This document shows positions 9,004-17,286 of a stretch of 64,000 bases of DNA, piece after piece (the first letter of the stretch is position 1; each line of letters opens with the position of its first letter). This DNA comes from Planotetraspora silvatica (GTDB lineage: Bacteria > Actinomycetota > Actinomycetes > Streptosporangiales > Streptosporangiaceae). The notes beneath the pieces are model-generated. The model had not been told where the DNA came from. It searched no databases and saw only the letters and a program-made list of their open reading frames with translations. Position numbers and translations under genes: made by a program. The stretch is taken from positions 30,003 to 94,002 of the forward strand of contig NZ_BOOQ01000055.1 of NCBI RefSeq assembly GCF_016863315.1. The letters run 5' to 3'.

Positions 9004-9136
9004 CCGGCCATCACCCGGGGCCACGCGATGAACGGTGGGGCACTTCGACAACGGACGTGGTGCTTCATTCGTCCTGCCCGTCCGCGCCATCGTGCGGTTC
9101 CCGAGCATGCCGCGCTGAATCCGAAAGGATTATCAC

Positions 9137-9298
9137 ATGAGCAAGCCCGCCAGCAGCCCCCTGTCCGCCGAGACGGGTGAAGTTCGACATCGTCATGGCA
9201 CCCGCCTAGGAAACCTCGGCCGCCGGCTGAAGTCGCGCGGAGTCGTCGAGCAGGAGGAAACGGGCGGGCCGCCATCCGGTTACCGTTGCTCCGCATGA
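9137..9298 (+). other. Small open frame, possible gene remnant
   Basis: A 53-codon frame starts at ATG 9137 with GAAAGGA 8 bases upstream, a good ribosome site, and runs four bases into the next gene as GCATGA. Its product (MSKPASSPLSAETG, then basic residues) matches nothing I recognise. In a shifted frame the bases around 9180-9210 read VKFDIVMAPA then a stop, which looks like the end of another gene. The segment may be what is left of a gene that lost its middle. The surrounding 9004-9294 holds no other recognisable feature. Confidence 0.3.
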
Positions 9299-10212
9299 CT
9301 CACACCGAGACAGAGATCAACGCGGAGTTGGTTCGGGATCTGCTGCGCGATCAGCACCCCGACCTGGCCGATCGCCCGTTGCGGCTCGGCGCGCGTGGCT
9401 GGGACAACCAGCTCTGGCGGCTCGGCGACGACCTCGCCGTCCGGTTGCCCTGGGCGACGCAGTCCGCGGACGCGCTGCTGCGTAAAGAGCACACCTGGCT
9501 GCCCGTCCTCGCCCCGCGCCTTCCTCTGCCGGTTCCCGTTCCGCAGCGTCTCGGCGAGCCCTCCGCTCTGTTTCCGCGACCCTGGATCGTCACCACCTGG
9601 GTGCCGGGCGCACCTGCCGACCGCGCCCCCGTCACGCGCGCTGCGGAGGCGGCCGACGTCCTGGCCGCCTTCCTGACGGCTTTGCACCAACCCGCCCCCG
9701 ATCAGGCGCCCGCCGGCCGGGACCGCGGAGGGCCGCTGGCCGACTACTCCGAGGGGTTCGTCAAGGGGCTCGCCTCGGCCACCGAGATGGGGTTGATCCC
9801 CGACCCGGACGCCGTCCGCGCGGTCTGGGACGACGCCGTCGCCGCGCCCGGCTGGGCCGGCCCGGCGCTATGGCTCCACGGCGACCTGCATCCGGCCAAC
9901 GTCCTCACCGCGGACGGCACCATCTGCGGCGTGATCGACTTCGGCGACCTCTTCGCGGGGGATCCGGCCGGCGACCTCGCCGCCGCCTGGAGCCTGCTGC
10001 CGGACGGCGCCGCCGACCGCTTTCATGACGCCTACCAGCCGGCCCCGGACGCCGCGACCCTGCGCCGCGCCCGCGGATGGGCGGTACGCCGCGCCCTCGG
10101 CGGCATCCATATCGGAGAAGCCGGCGTCCGCGGCCGCCCAGGCGGCAAGGCCACGTGGGGCCCACCCGCCCACGCCGCACTGCGACGCCTCATCGCAACG
10201 GCCCATCGCTGA
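9295..10212 (+). CDS. Aminoglycoside phosphotransferase (APH)-family kinase
   Basis: 305 residues from the ATG at 9295; a TTG three codons earlier is less likely. The APH/choline-kinase fold is clear: N-lobe with RPLRLGARGWDNQLWRLGDDLAVRLP (ATP-binding loop and Lys/Arg region), catalytic loop LWLHGDLHPANVLTADG (HGDxxxxN) and metal-binding VIDFGDLFAGDPAGDLA (DFG-like). The family phosphorylates aminoglycosides, but in actinomycete chromosomes most members act on other small molecules or are of unknown role. There is no antibiotic gene context. The kinase family is certain; resistance is not shown. Confidence 0.85.
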   Translation: MTHTETEINAELVRDLLRDQHPDLADRPLRLGARGWDNQLWRLGDDLAVRLPWATQSADALLRKEHTWLPVLAPRLPLPVPVPQRLGEPSALFPRPWIVTTWVPGAPADRAPVTRAAEAADVLAAFLTALHQPAPDQAPAGRDRGGPLADYSEGFVKGLASATEMGLIPDPDAVRAVWDDAVAAPGWAGPALWLHGDLHPANVLTADGTICGVIDFGDLFAGDPAGDLAAAWSLLPDGAADRFHDAYQPAPDAATLRRARGWAVRRALGGIHIGEAGVRGRPGGKATWGPPAHAALRRLIATAHR

Positions 10213-10291
10213 TCGATCGCCTCTCCACACGCTCGAATACCTTCGCGCCGTGAGCGGCAGTACGGCGACATCATCTGTCGCGATCAGGTGA

Positions 10292-11254
10292 CTACGGGGT
10301 CAGGACGATCCTCCCGAAAACCTCGCCGGCGTCCATCTTCTGGTGCGCCAGCACGGCCTGCTCCAGGGGCAGCACCTCGTGCACCACCGTCTGGAGCTCG
10401 CCACGACCCGCGGCGGCGAACTGCTCCATCCTCACCGCACGTCGAGCTGGCTCCGCTACCGTCGCGGCGCTGAAGGCGGCAAAGGACATCGACTTCTGGA
10501 ATGCGGACATCAACCTCGTGCCGAAGTCTGCCCGCGGCTGGCCCCCGACTGCGCCGACAACCACGAGTCGGCCGTTGGGGTTGAGCCTGTCGAAGAACGA
10601 AGGCATGTCTTCACCTGCTACGACGTCGATGATGACGTCGTAGCCCGGGGGATCGTCCGGCCCTCCTGCTCCTGAGCGGTCCAGCACGTGGGTCGCACCG
10701 AGGTCGCGCAGTCGACGGCCACGCTCAGGGGAAGACGTGGTGACCGCCACGGCGCCGGCACCACCGCGAGCCGCGAGCTGGACCGTCATGATCCCGATGC
10801 TGCCGGCCGCGCCGCGCACCAGCACGGCCTCGCCCGAAGAGAAGTGAGCATGGGCGAGACCGAAGTGGGCCACGACCCCGGAGCTTCCGAGCGTCACGGC
10901 GTCGACAGCGGAAAGGCTCGCCGGGAGGGGCAAGACCTCTCCGATCGGCGCAATCGCCTGCTCGACGTATCCGCCGCCCGTACCGGTGAACGCCCACACG
11001 CGCTGCCCGACCCATGCGGGATCGACGCCATCGCCCACCGCGGTCACCGTCCCCGCCACCTCGCCTCCTGGGACATGACCTTCCCGGAAGCCGTAGGCGG
11101 CGAGAGCACCGCTTCGGATCATGACGTCGACGCCTCCGACGCCGATCGCCTCACTGGCGATCAACACCTGTCCCCGAGCGGGAACCGGTCCGGGGATGTC
11201 GATGACTGCCAGACCCTCGGGACCCCCGAACTCCTCGATCGCAACTGCCTTCAC
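10292..11254 (-). CDS. Zinc-independent quinone oxidoreductase-like (MDR-family) dehydrogenase
   Basis: 320 residues from GTG 11254, where the typical family start KAVAIEEFGGPEGL follows; a TTG eight codons upstream also stays in frame. A GroES-like N-terminal half (GPVPARGQVLIASEAIGVGGVDVMIRSG, PGGEVAGTV) is followed by a Rossmann domain with VLVRGAAGSIGIMTVQLA (NADPH-binding, AxxGxxG type). The zinc ligands of classical alcohol dehydrogenases are absent, so it is a quinone/enone reductase type using NADPH. It is divergent from a TetR regulator with a perfect palindrome between them, so it is probably the regulated target. Substrate unknown. Confidence 0.88.
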   Translation of the reverse strand: MKAVAIEEFGGPEGLAVIDIPGPVPARGQVLIASEAIGVGGVDVMIRSGALAAYGFREGHVPGGEVAGTVTAVGDGVDPAWVGQRVWAFTGTGGGYVEQAIAPIGEVLPLPASLSAVDAVTLGSSGVVAHFGLAHAHFSSGEAVLVRGAAGSIGIMTVQLAARGGAGAVAVTTSSPERGRRLRDLGATHVLDRSGAGGPDDPPGYDVIIDVVAGEDMPSFFDRLNPNGRLVVVGAVGGQPRADFGTRLMSAFQKSMSFAAFSAATVAEPARRAVRMEQFAAAGRGELQTVVHEVLPLEQAVLAHQKMDAGEVFGRIVLTP

Positions 11255-11319
11255 TGTCGTCACTCTTCGTGAGCTCAATCAAAGCCGCAGCTAGGCGACC
11301 TCTGGTTGCTTGGGACGCT

Positions 11320-11339
11320 AACGGACGCCGGCGTCCGTT
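11320..11339. promoter_or_regulatory. Perfect 20-bp palindromic operator for the divergent TetR regulator
   Basis: AACGGACGCCGGCGTCCGTT is a perfect 20-bp palindrome midway between the oxidoreductase start (11254) and the TetR start (11356). Flanking gct/agc bases extend the symmetry with a one-base offset. Size, symmetry and position are what TetR dimers use, so autoregulation and control of the divergent gene are expected. Inference from layout; no binding data. Confidence 0.75.
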
Positions 11340-11355
11340 TAGCTAAAGTGAGAGA

Positions 11356-11925
11356 GTGGTCGACGATTTGCCTCAGAGGCTGCGTTCGGACGCGCTGGAC
11401 AACCGCGAGCGCATCCTCGACGCGGCTCGGGCACTGTTCGCAGCCGAAGGCATGGACGTGCCGATGCGCGAGATAGCCCGGCGCGCCGGGGTCGGCCCTG
11501 CCACCCTGTACCGCCGCTTCCCCACCAAGCAGGCGCTGGCCACCGAGGCCTTCACGGAGCAGATGCATGCGTGCCAGGTCATTGTCGAGGAGGGGCTCGC
11601 CGACCCGGATCCGTGGCACGGCCTGTGCCTCGTGATCGAGAAGCTCTGTGAGCTGCACGCACGAAACCGCGGCTTCACCACGGCGTTCACCTCGGCCTTC
11701 CCCCACGCCATCGATCTCGCCGCGGGACGCGAACACGCGCTCACCTCACTCGCCGAGCTCGCGCGCCGTGCAAAGGACACCGGCCACCTGCGGTCCGACT
11801 TCGTCCTGGACGACCTCATCCTCATGCTGATGGCCAACGGCGGCCTGCACGCCACATCGCCAAACGCCCGGGTTGCCGCCTCCCGCCGCTTCGCCGCGCT
11901 CGCGATCCGGGCGTTTCGAGCTTGA
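11356..11925 (+). CDS. TetR/AcrR-family transcriptional regulator
   Basis: 189 residues from GTG 11356. The helix-turn-helix is at about residues 17-62: NRERILDAARALFAAEGMDVPMREIARRAGVGPATLYRRFPTKQALATEAF. The rest is the helical ligand-binding and dimer domain. TetR proteins repress nearby genes until a ligand binds. It is divergent from the quinone-oxidoreductase-like gene, and the palindrome at 11320-11339 is the likely operator for both directions. The 252 bases after the gene (11926-12177) hold no feature I can support. Confidence 0.93.
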   Translation: MVDDLPQRLRSDALDNRERILDAARALFAAEGMDVPMREIARRAGVGPATLYRRFPTKQALATEAFTEQMHACQVIVEEGLADPDPWHGLCLVIEKLCELHARNRGFTTAFTSAFPHAIDLAAGREHALTSLAELARRAKDTGHLRSDFVLDDLILMLMANGGLHATSPNARVAASRRFAALAIRAFRA

Positions 11926-12177
11926 TCGGCACTCACCGCGATGCCCCGTGCCGCCTCGTGATCATGTAAAGCATCAGACGGGGCCCGAATTGTCAGGCAT
12001 CAACCGAGGTCCGACAGGGCTGTAGCGACCATGGACGCCGGTGACAGTGGAGTGGGATCAGCGACACGCTGTTGATGGTCTTGAAATGAGTGCGGGCCTT
12101 CTGGCGTGGTGTGAGTCGACCAAGAAGCACGGCAGCAGCCGCCCGCCAGCACCGTCGCCTGCAAAAAGGACACAGTG

Positions 12178-12603
12178 ATGCCTCTTTGGCACGTCTACCA
12201 TCCCGTTGACACCTACACCGCGCAGCAGAAGGAGGAATTCGCTGCGGACGTCACACAGCACTACGTAGGTGCCGGTCTGCCGAGGTTCTACGTCGTCACC
12301 CTCTTCCACGAGGTGCCCGAATCCTCGTTCCTGATCGGCGGCGAACCGTCGAACACCGCCGTACGAGTGGTGATCGAGCACCTCGCTCGCCAACCGCTGG
12401 ATCCCGCCACGCGAAAGCGAATCGCCGAGGAGTTGAACCGCCTGCTGGCCCCCCACACCCGGGACCGGGGCCTGTACTGCGAGTTCCACATCGACGAGAC
12501 CCCCCGGGATCTGTGGATGATCGACGGGCTACGACCCCCTCCCGAGGGCAGCGAAGCCGAACAGCTTTGGGCACGCGAGAATCGGCCGGTTCCCTACTAC
12601 TGA
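12178..12603 (+). CDS. Tautomerase-superfamily protein (cis-CaaD-like, Tautomerase_3)
   Basis: 141 residues starting MPLWHVYHP. The ATG at 12178, not the GTG just before it, is chosen because removal of Met exposes Pro2, the catalytic base of the whole superfamily. At about 140 residues it has the double beta-alpha-beta length of the cis-3-chloroacrylic acid dehalogenase / Tautomerase_3 group, with the second half starting RVVIEHLARQ. Conserved Arg residues and DLWMIDGLRPP near the end fit that group. The family tautomerises enols or hydrates/dehalogenates small acids. No halocarbon genes are nearby, so the real substrate is open. It appears monocistronic. Confidence 0.75.
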   Translation: MPLWHVYHPVDTYTAQQKEEFAADVTQHYVGAGLPRFYVVTLFHEVPESSFLIGGEPSNTAVRVVIEHLARQPLDPATRKRIAEELNRLLAPHTRDRGLYCEFHIDETPRDLWMIDGLRPPPEGSEAEQLWARENRPVPYY

Positions 12604-12754
12604 CCGGCAAGTGATTCGAGGGATCCGCTAAATGACACGCTCGCTATCGCCGACGGCTTCTTAGTGCGCAAACGAATAAACCCTCTCTTCGCACCTGGGG
12701 CTACGGCCCAGCACATGACTCTTTTTCTGCTCACTTTTCATGGTGTGTACGATC

Positions 12755-12783
12755 TTGTCAAGGTTTCTTTGGAGTGTTACCAA
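12755..12783 (+). promoter_or_regulatory. Possible sigma-70-type promoter of the M36 protease
   Basis: TTGTCA (12755-12760), a 17-base spacer and TACCAA (12778-12783) lie in an unusually AT-rich stretch about 50 bases upstream of the GTG start at 12836. The -35 is good and the -10 is weak. Offered as a candidate only. Confidence 0.3.
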
Positions 12784-12835
12784 TATCAAGTTGGACGCTG
12801 CCAATGGCCCGTCACGTCCCATTCTGGAGGCATGT

Positions 12836-15748
12836 GTGTCGTCGTCTCATCGATTACGCATCGTCATCGCCGCATTAGCCGCAACCTCACTCGCCCTGCC
12901 CCTCGCCGGAACCGCCCAAGGCGAATCGAAGCAGGAGCAGCGGAAACTCCCGGCCGTCCACGGAGATGGGCACGGCAAGCCGGATAAGGACAACAGGAGG
13001 GGCCGAGTGGCGCCCCCGCCCTCGCCGAAGAAGCCCTCCAATGCGACCGTGCGATGGAACAACCTCGGCACACCCGCTCTCGTCACCTCGGAAGCGCCCC
13101 TCGCCGAGGGGCTCCCCGCCGACCCCGCACAGGCCGCACGCGACTACCTGAAGGCCAACACCAGCCTCTTCGGCCTGCAGGCCGACGCCGTCGACGCCCT
13201 GGAGACGGTCGCGGTCAACCCGATCGGCGAGGGACATGTCGTGCTCCTGCGGCAGAGATTCGGCGATCTGCCCGCCGGCTATGACGGCCTGGCGTCCGTC
13301 GGCGTAAGCGGAGGCAAGGTCGTGTACGCCTCCTCGACACTGTCGAGAGCCACGCAGACGCCTCCCGCCGCGGCCATCACCGAGCAGCAGGCACTTGAGG
13401 CCGCGGCCGCGGACGGCGAGATCGACCTGAGCGCCGCCTCGACCAAGCAGGTCGAGGAGGTGGCCGTCCCCGCCGCCGACGGCGTACACCGCGCCTACCA
13501 GGTCACACTGATCGACGAGGGGCACGACGCCGAAGACGAGCCCACCGCGTACACCACCTACGTCGACGCCGCCACCGGCGAGATCCTGGTCAGGGAGAAC
13601 CTGGTCGATCACTTCGATCCCGACGGTCCGTCATGGTCGGTGTTCCCGGCCAACCCGCCGGCGGACTACTCCTCCAAGGACACGCGCCAGACCTGGTGCG
13701 CCACCCCCGGCCGAGGGTGCGACTACGTCGTCGGCGGGGACCCCGCCACCGGCAAGGCATGGGACGTCGACCCCAGCACGGGCACGCCGACGAACACCAG
13801 CCTCGGCAACGCGGCACGCACCTTCGAGAACCGCGCCAACGGCTCCTCCTCGTCCGTCGGCACCCGCACCAACATCCTCACCCCGAGCCGGAACTACAAC
13901 TTCCCCTGGCAGAACCAGTGGTTCAAGGCGAAGTGCGACCCGGCCGCGTTCGACCAGCCCGGCGAGGCGGATCTCGAGGCCGCGATCGGCAACCTCAACG
14001 CGATGCACAACCGCATGCACGACTGGTCGTACCGCCTGGGCTTCACCGAGACCGCCTGGAACATGCAGACGAGCAATGGTGAACGCGGCGGTCTCGGCGG
14101 CGACCCCGAGCGCGGGAACGCCCAGGCGGGCGCCAGGGTCCTGTCGGTCAGGAACAACGCCAACCAGATCACCCCGGTGGACGGCGTCGCTCCGATCACC
14201 AACATGTACCTGTGGCAGCCGCAGGCCGGTGCGTTCTACGCGCCGTGCGTCGACGGCGACTACGACATGTCCGTCATCGGGCACGAGTTCACCCACGCCA
14301 TCTCCAACCGCATGGTGGCCGGGCCGAACGCGGGACTCAGCGGAGCCCAGGCCGGAGCGATGGGCGAAAGCATCTCCGACCTGTTCGCCATGGAGTACCT
14401 CTTCGAGAACAGCTTCCGGCCGCGCGGCGACACGCCGTACGTGACGGGCGGCTACGTCACCGGGGACCCGGAGCGGGGCATCCGCAACTACGACATGTCG
14501 AAGTCGCCGCTGAACTACAGCGACATCGCCTACGACCTGGTCGGCCAGCAGGTGCACGCGGACGGTGAGATCTGGTCGGCCACTCAGTTCGACGTGCGCG
14601 ACGCGTTCATCGACAGGTACGGCAAGGGCTCGTCCAAGGACCAGCAGGCCTGCGCCGAGGGCAAGAAGTCACTCGAGAAGTGCCCGGGCAACCGGCGATG
14701 GGTGCAACTGCACTTCGACGCGTTCCTTCTCACGGCTGCCGGCAACCTCAGCATGGTGGACATGCGGGACGCGATGCTGGCCGCGGACAGGATCCGCTTC
14801 GGCGGCGCCGACCAGGACATCATGTGGAAGGCGTTCGCCGAGCACGGCCTCGGCGATGGCGCGGCCAGCAACGGGACGGCCGACCCCGATCCCACGCCCA
14901 GCTTCGCCTCTCCGGACGGCGGCAACGCGACGCTGACCCTGGACCCGGCGGGTGAAGCCGCCGAAGCGCCCGTCCGGCTGTACGTGGGCGACTATGAGGG
15001 CCGCGCGGTCCCGATCGCGGACACCGATCCGGCGACCGCCCTCGGCGCGACCTTCCAGATCGTGCCCGGCTCCTACTCCTTCGTCGCGGCGGGTCCCGGC
15101 TTCGGCCACAAGCGGTTCACGTCCACGGTGAAGAAGAACCAGGTCAGGGACTTGCACGTGGAGATGTCCCGCAACTACGCCTCAGCCGCGGCAGGAGCTG
15201 CGGCGACCGGCGACGGAGTCAACCAGGGCAAGCTGATCGACGAGACCGAGGCGACGAACTGGGCCTCGCTCACCGCCCCGGTGGCCGGCCGGTCCGTCGT
15301 CGTCGACCTGGTGGGCACTCAGGCCGTCCAGATCCGCAGGGTCGCGGTTAGCGCCATGCTCCGTCCGGACATCGGCGACCTCTCCGACCCCGGCGGCCAG
15401 AACCGGTTCAGCGCACTGCGGGCCTTCGAGGTTCTGGCATGTGACTCGACTCACGGGACCGACTGCGCCGACCCGGCGAACTACACCAAGATCTACACCA
15501 GTCCCAAGGGAGCCTTCGACACCAGCGTCCCGCGCCCCCGCGGCGGCGACCTGATCATCAAGTCGTTCGACGTCCGCAAGACCAATGCGACCCACCTGAT
15601 GTTGCGCACGGTGTCCAGCCAGTGCACCGGCAACCCGCTGTACGCGGGCGAGCAGGACAAGGACCCCAACTCCACCACCGACTGCGCCACCGCCAGCGCG
15701 TTCGCCGGTCAGATCCGGGCCGCCGAGTTCCAGGCGTTCTCCCACTGA
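12836..15748 (+). CDS. Secreted M36 (fungalysin-like) zinc metalloprotease
   Basis: 970 residues. The GTG at 12836 is chosen because a full GGAGG lies 5 bases upstream and a signal peptide follows directly (SSSHRLRIVIAALAATSLALPLAGTAQG). A propeptide with FTP-like repeats (about 90-250: RDYLKANTSLFGL, EGHVVLLRQRFGDLPAGYDG) precedes the catalytic domain. The zinc site HEFTH is at residues 483-487, with the third ligand Glu in AMGESISDLFAMEY about 25 residues on. After about residue 680 come a beta domain and a C-terminal F5/8-type (discoidin-like) domain with VVVDLVGTQAVQIRRVAVSA. The protein would be exported, self-processed and act on extracellular protein. It is monocistronic and closed by a hairpin terminator. 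Confidence 0.92.
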   Translation: MSSSHRLRIVIAALAATSLALPLAGTAQGESKQEQRKLPAVHGDGHGKPDKDNRRGRVAPPPSPKKPSNATVRWNNLGTPALVTSEAPLAEGLPADPAQAARDYLKANTSLFGLQADAVDALETVAVNPIGEGHVVLLRQRFGDLPAGYDGLASVGVSGGKVVYASSTLSRATQTPPAAAITEQQALEAAAADGEIDLSAASTKQVEEVAVPAADGVHRAYQVTLIDEGHDAEDEPTAYTTYVDAATGEILVRENLVDHFDPDGPSWSVFPANPPADYSSKDTRQTWCATPGRGCDYVVGGDPATGKAWDVDPSTGTPTNTSLGNAARTFENRANGSSSSVGTRTNILTPSRNYNFPWQNQWFKAKCDPAAFDQPGEADLEAAIGNLNAMHNRMHDWSYRLGFTETAWNMQTSNGERGGLGGDPERGNAQAGARVLSVRNNANQITPVDGVAPITNMYLWQPQAGAFYAPCVDGDYDMSVIGHEFTHAISNRMVAGPNAGLSGAQAGAMGESISDLFAMEYLFENSFRPRGDTPYVTGGYVTGDPERGIRNYDMSKSPLNYSDIAYDLVGQQVHADGEIWSATQFDVRDAFIDRYGKGSSKDQQACAEGKKSLEKCPGNRRWVQLHFDAFLLTAAGNLSMVDMRDAMLAADRIRFGGADQDIMWKAFAEHGLGDGAASNGTADPDPTPSFASPDGGNATLTLDPAGEAAEAPVRLYVGDYEGRAVPIADTDPATALGATFQIVPGSYSFVAAGPGFGHKRFTSTVKKNQVRDLHVEMSRNYASAAAGAAATGDGVNQGKLIDETEATNWASLTAPVAGRSVVVDLVGTQAVQIRRVAVSAMLRPDIGDLSDPGGQNRFSALRAFEVLACDSTHGTDCADPANYTKIYTSPKGAFDTSVPRPRGGDLIIKSFDVRKTNATHLMLRTVSSQCTGNPLYAGEQDKDPNSTTDCATASAFAGQIRAAEFQAFSH

Positions 15749-15779
15749 CCCGTCGACCCCATCACGTCAGCAGCACCGG

Positions 15780-15802
15780 TGCCCGCCACCCCGTGGCGGG
15801 CA
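15780..15802 (+). terminator. Hairpin terminator after the M36 protease
   Basis: TGCCCGCCAC and GTGGCGGGCA form a perfect 10-bp stem around a 3-base loop, 32 bases after the protease stop and followed by tcttgcgt. Confidence 0.75.
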
Positions 15803-15854
15803 TCTTGCGTACCGAAGCGTGAACCGTCGAACGGGCTCGATCCGATGATGGGGT

Positions 15855-16400
15855 GTGAGCGCCGTATCTGAGCAGAGCGACGCGGAGTTGCTGGCCGCGA
15901 TCGCGGCCGGCGACCGCGCCGCGTTCGAGGCGCTGTACCGGCGTTACGGCCCGTGGTTGGCGACCCGGCTGCGGTACCGGTGCGCGGACTCGGCGCTGGT
16001 GGACGACGCGGTGCAGGAGACGTTCCTGGCGGTATGGCGCGGTTCGGCCCGGTACCGGGAGCGCGGTGACGTCGCCGGCTGGCTGTGGCAGATCGGGTTC
16101 CGGCGGCTGGTCGACGCGATCCGCGGACAGCACGCCCGGGATCGGCTGCTGCGGCTGCTGTCCGGTCACCGCTGGCGTGCCGCGCCCTCGGCGGAGGAGG
16201 AGCTGCTGCTGGGCGTGGAGCATGGCGACCTGGCTGGGGCGCTGGCCCGCCTGTCCCCGGAGCTGCGCGCGGTGATGCAGGCCACGGTGCTGGACGGGCT
16301 GAGCACGCACGAGGCGGCGGCCCTGCTGGGCATCCCGGTGGGCACGGTCAAGACCCGGGCGATGCGGGCGCGGCGGCAACTGCGTGGGGACCTGACATGA
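15855..16400 (+). CDS. ECF-type RNA polymerase sigma factor
   Basis: 181 residues from GTG 15855. Region 2 (about 25-95: FEALYRRYGPWLATRLRYRCADSALVDDAVQETFLAVWRG) and region 4 (about 125-175: LARLSPELRAVMQATVLDGLSTHEAAALLGIPVGTVKTRAMRARRQL) are both present, with no region 1 or 3, as in ECF factors. These redirect RNA polymerase to a small regulon when released by an anti-sigma factor. The next gene, 19 bases on, encodes a zinc-finger membrane anti-sigma factor, and an ABC system follows, so the sigma factor probably controls this operon. Confidence 0.93.
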   Translation: MSAVSEQSDAELLAAIAAGDRAAFEALYRRYGPWLATRLRYRCADSALVDDAVQETFLAVWRGSARYRERGDVAGWLWQIGFRRLVDAIRGQHARDRLLRLLSGHRWRAAPSAEEELLLGVEHGDLAGALARLSPELRAVMQATVLDGLSTHEAAALLGIPVGTVKTRAMRARRQLRGDLT

Positions 16401-16419
16401 CGACCCCGGGAGGTGGGCG

Positions 16420-17286
16420 ATGAGCGCCCGTGACTGGCACGTCGCGGACGACGACTTGCGGGCATACGCCGTCGGCGCGGCGCAGCCGCCGTGGCTGTGG
16501 TCGACCGAGGCACACCTCGCGGCCTGCCCGCGCTGCCGGCAACGACTGGCGGAGCACGTCGATCCTGCCGCGGTCCGGGCCGGCTGGGCACGGCTGGACG
16601 CCGAGCTGGACGCCCCCCGGCCCGGGCCGGTCGAGGCGCTGCTGGTGCGGCTGGGCCTGCCGGCGCACACCGCGCGCCTGCTGGCCTGCACACCGGCGCT
16701 GCGCAGATCGTGGCTCACCGCGGTGGGCTTCGCCCTCGCGATCACCACGGCCGCCGCGCACCTGGCGCGGTCGAATACGGTACCGATCCCGCTGCTCGCG
16801 ATCGCCCCGCTGCTCCCGCTGATCGGCGTGGCGATCTCGTTCGGTCCGCGCGTCGACCCCAGTTACGAACTGGCCGTCGTCGCGCCGCTGCACACCTTCC
16901 GCCTGCTGTTGCTGCGCTGCACGGCGGTGCTGTCCACGACCACGGCGCTGACCGGCGTGGCCAGCCTCGCCATGCCGGAATACGGCCCGGTGGTGCTCGG
17001 CTGGCTTGCACCGTCGCTGGCGTTGACCCTGTTGAGTCTGGCGCTGACGCCCCGGTTCGGCCCGGTCACGGCGGCCCTCGCCGCGGGGTTCGGTTGGCTG
17101 GCGCTACTGGGGGCCACCGTGCACGTCACCACCGGCGAGTCGGTCCTGTTCACCGCGCCCGGCCAGGCCGGGCTCGCGGCCGGCGCCGCCGCGTCCGCGA
17201 TGGCCCTGTGGAAGGTCCGCGCCGCCTTCGATACCAACCGCCACCTGGGTCGCGCCGCCGACCCGACCACGAGGAGGACGATGTGA
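16420..17286 (+). CDS. Membrane anti-sigma factor with zinc-finger (HC2) domain
   Basis: 288 residues. The first 60 residues are cytoplasmic and contain the anti-sigma zinc motif HLAACPRC (H-x3-C-x2-C) in TEAHLAACPRCRQRLAEH. After about residue 95 come roughly six membrane helices, e.g. LTAVGFALAITTAAAHLA, LLAIAPLLPLIGVAISF, VLGWLAPSLALTLLSLAL and FGPVTAALAAGFGWLALLG. Most anti-sigma factors have one helix, so the multi-span C-terminus is unusual and may sense the membrane or contact the ABC proteins that follow. It is expected to hold the upstream ECF factor inactive. Its stop overlaps the next start by 4 bases. Confidence 0.85.
   Translation: MSARDWHVADDDLRAYAVGAAQPPWLWSTEAHLAACPRCRQRLAEHVDPAAVRAGWARLDAELDAPRPGPVEALLVRLGLPAHTARLLACTPALRRSWLTAVGFALAITTAAAHLARSNTVPIPLLAIAPLLPLIGVAISFGPRVDPSYELAVVAPLHTFRLLLLRCTAVLSTTTALTGVASLAMPEYGPVVLGWLAPSLALTLLSLALTPRFGPVTAALAAGFGWLALLGATVHVTTGESVLFTAPGQAGLAAGAAASAMALWKVRAAFDTNRHLGRAADPTTRRTM

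Noticed and set aside
9295..10212. Calling the APH-family kinase an aminoglycoside resistance gene.
   Set aside because: The fold is clear, but chromosomal members in actinomycetes often have other substrates and the context gives no support.
12740..12835. An earlier GTG/ATG start for the M36 protease and another small frame at 12664.
   Set aside because: A GGAGG at 12826-12830 and a signal peptide directly after GTG 12836 decide for the later start.
16491..17282. An 820-base upstream extension of the ABC ATPase frame.
   Set aside because: It is the off-frame reading of the anti-sigma gene; the real start GTG 17283 overlaps that gene's stop.
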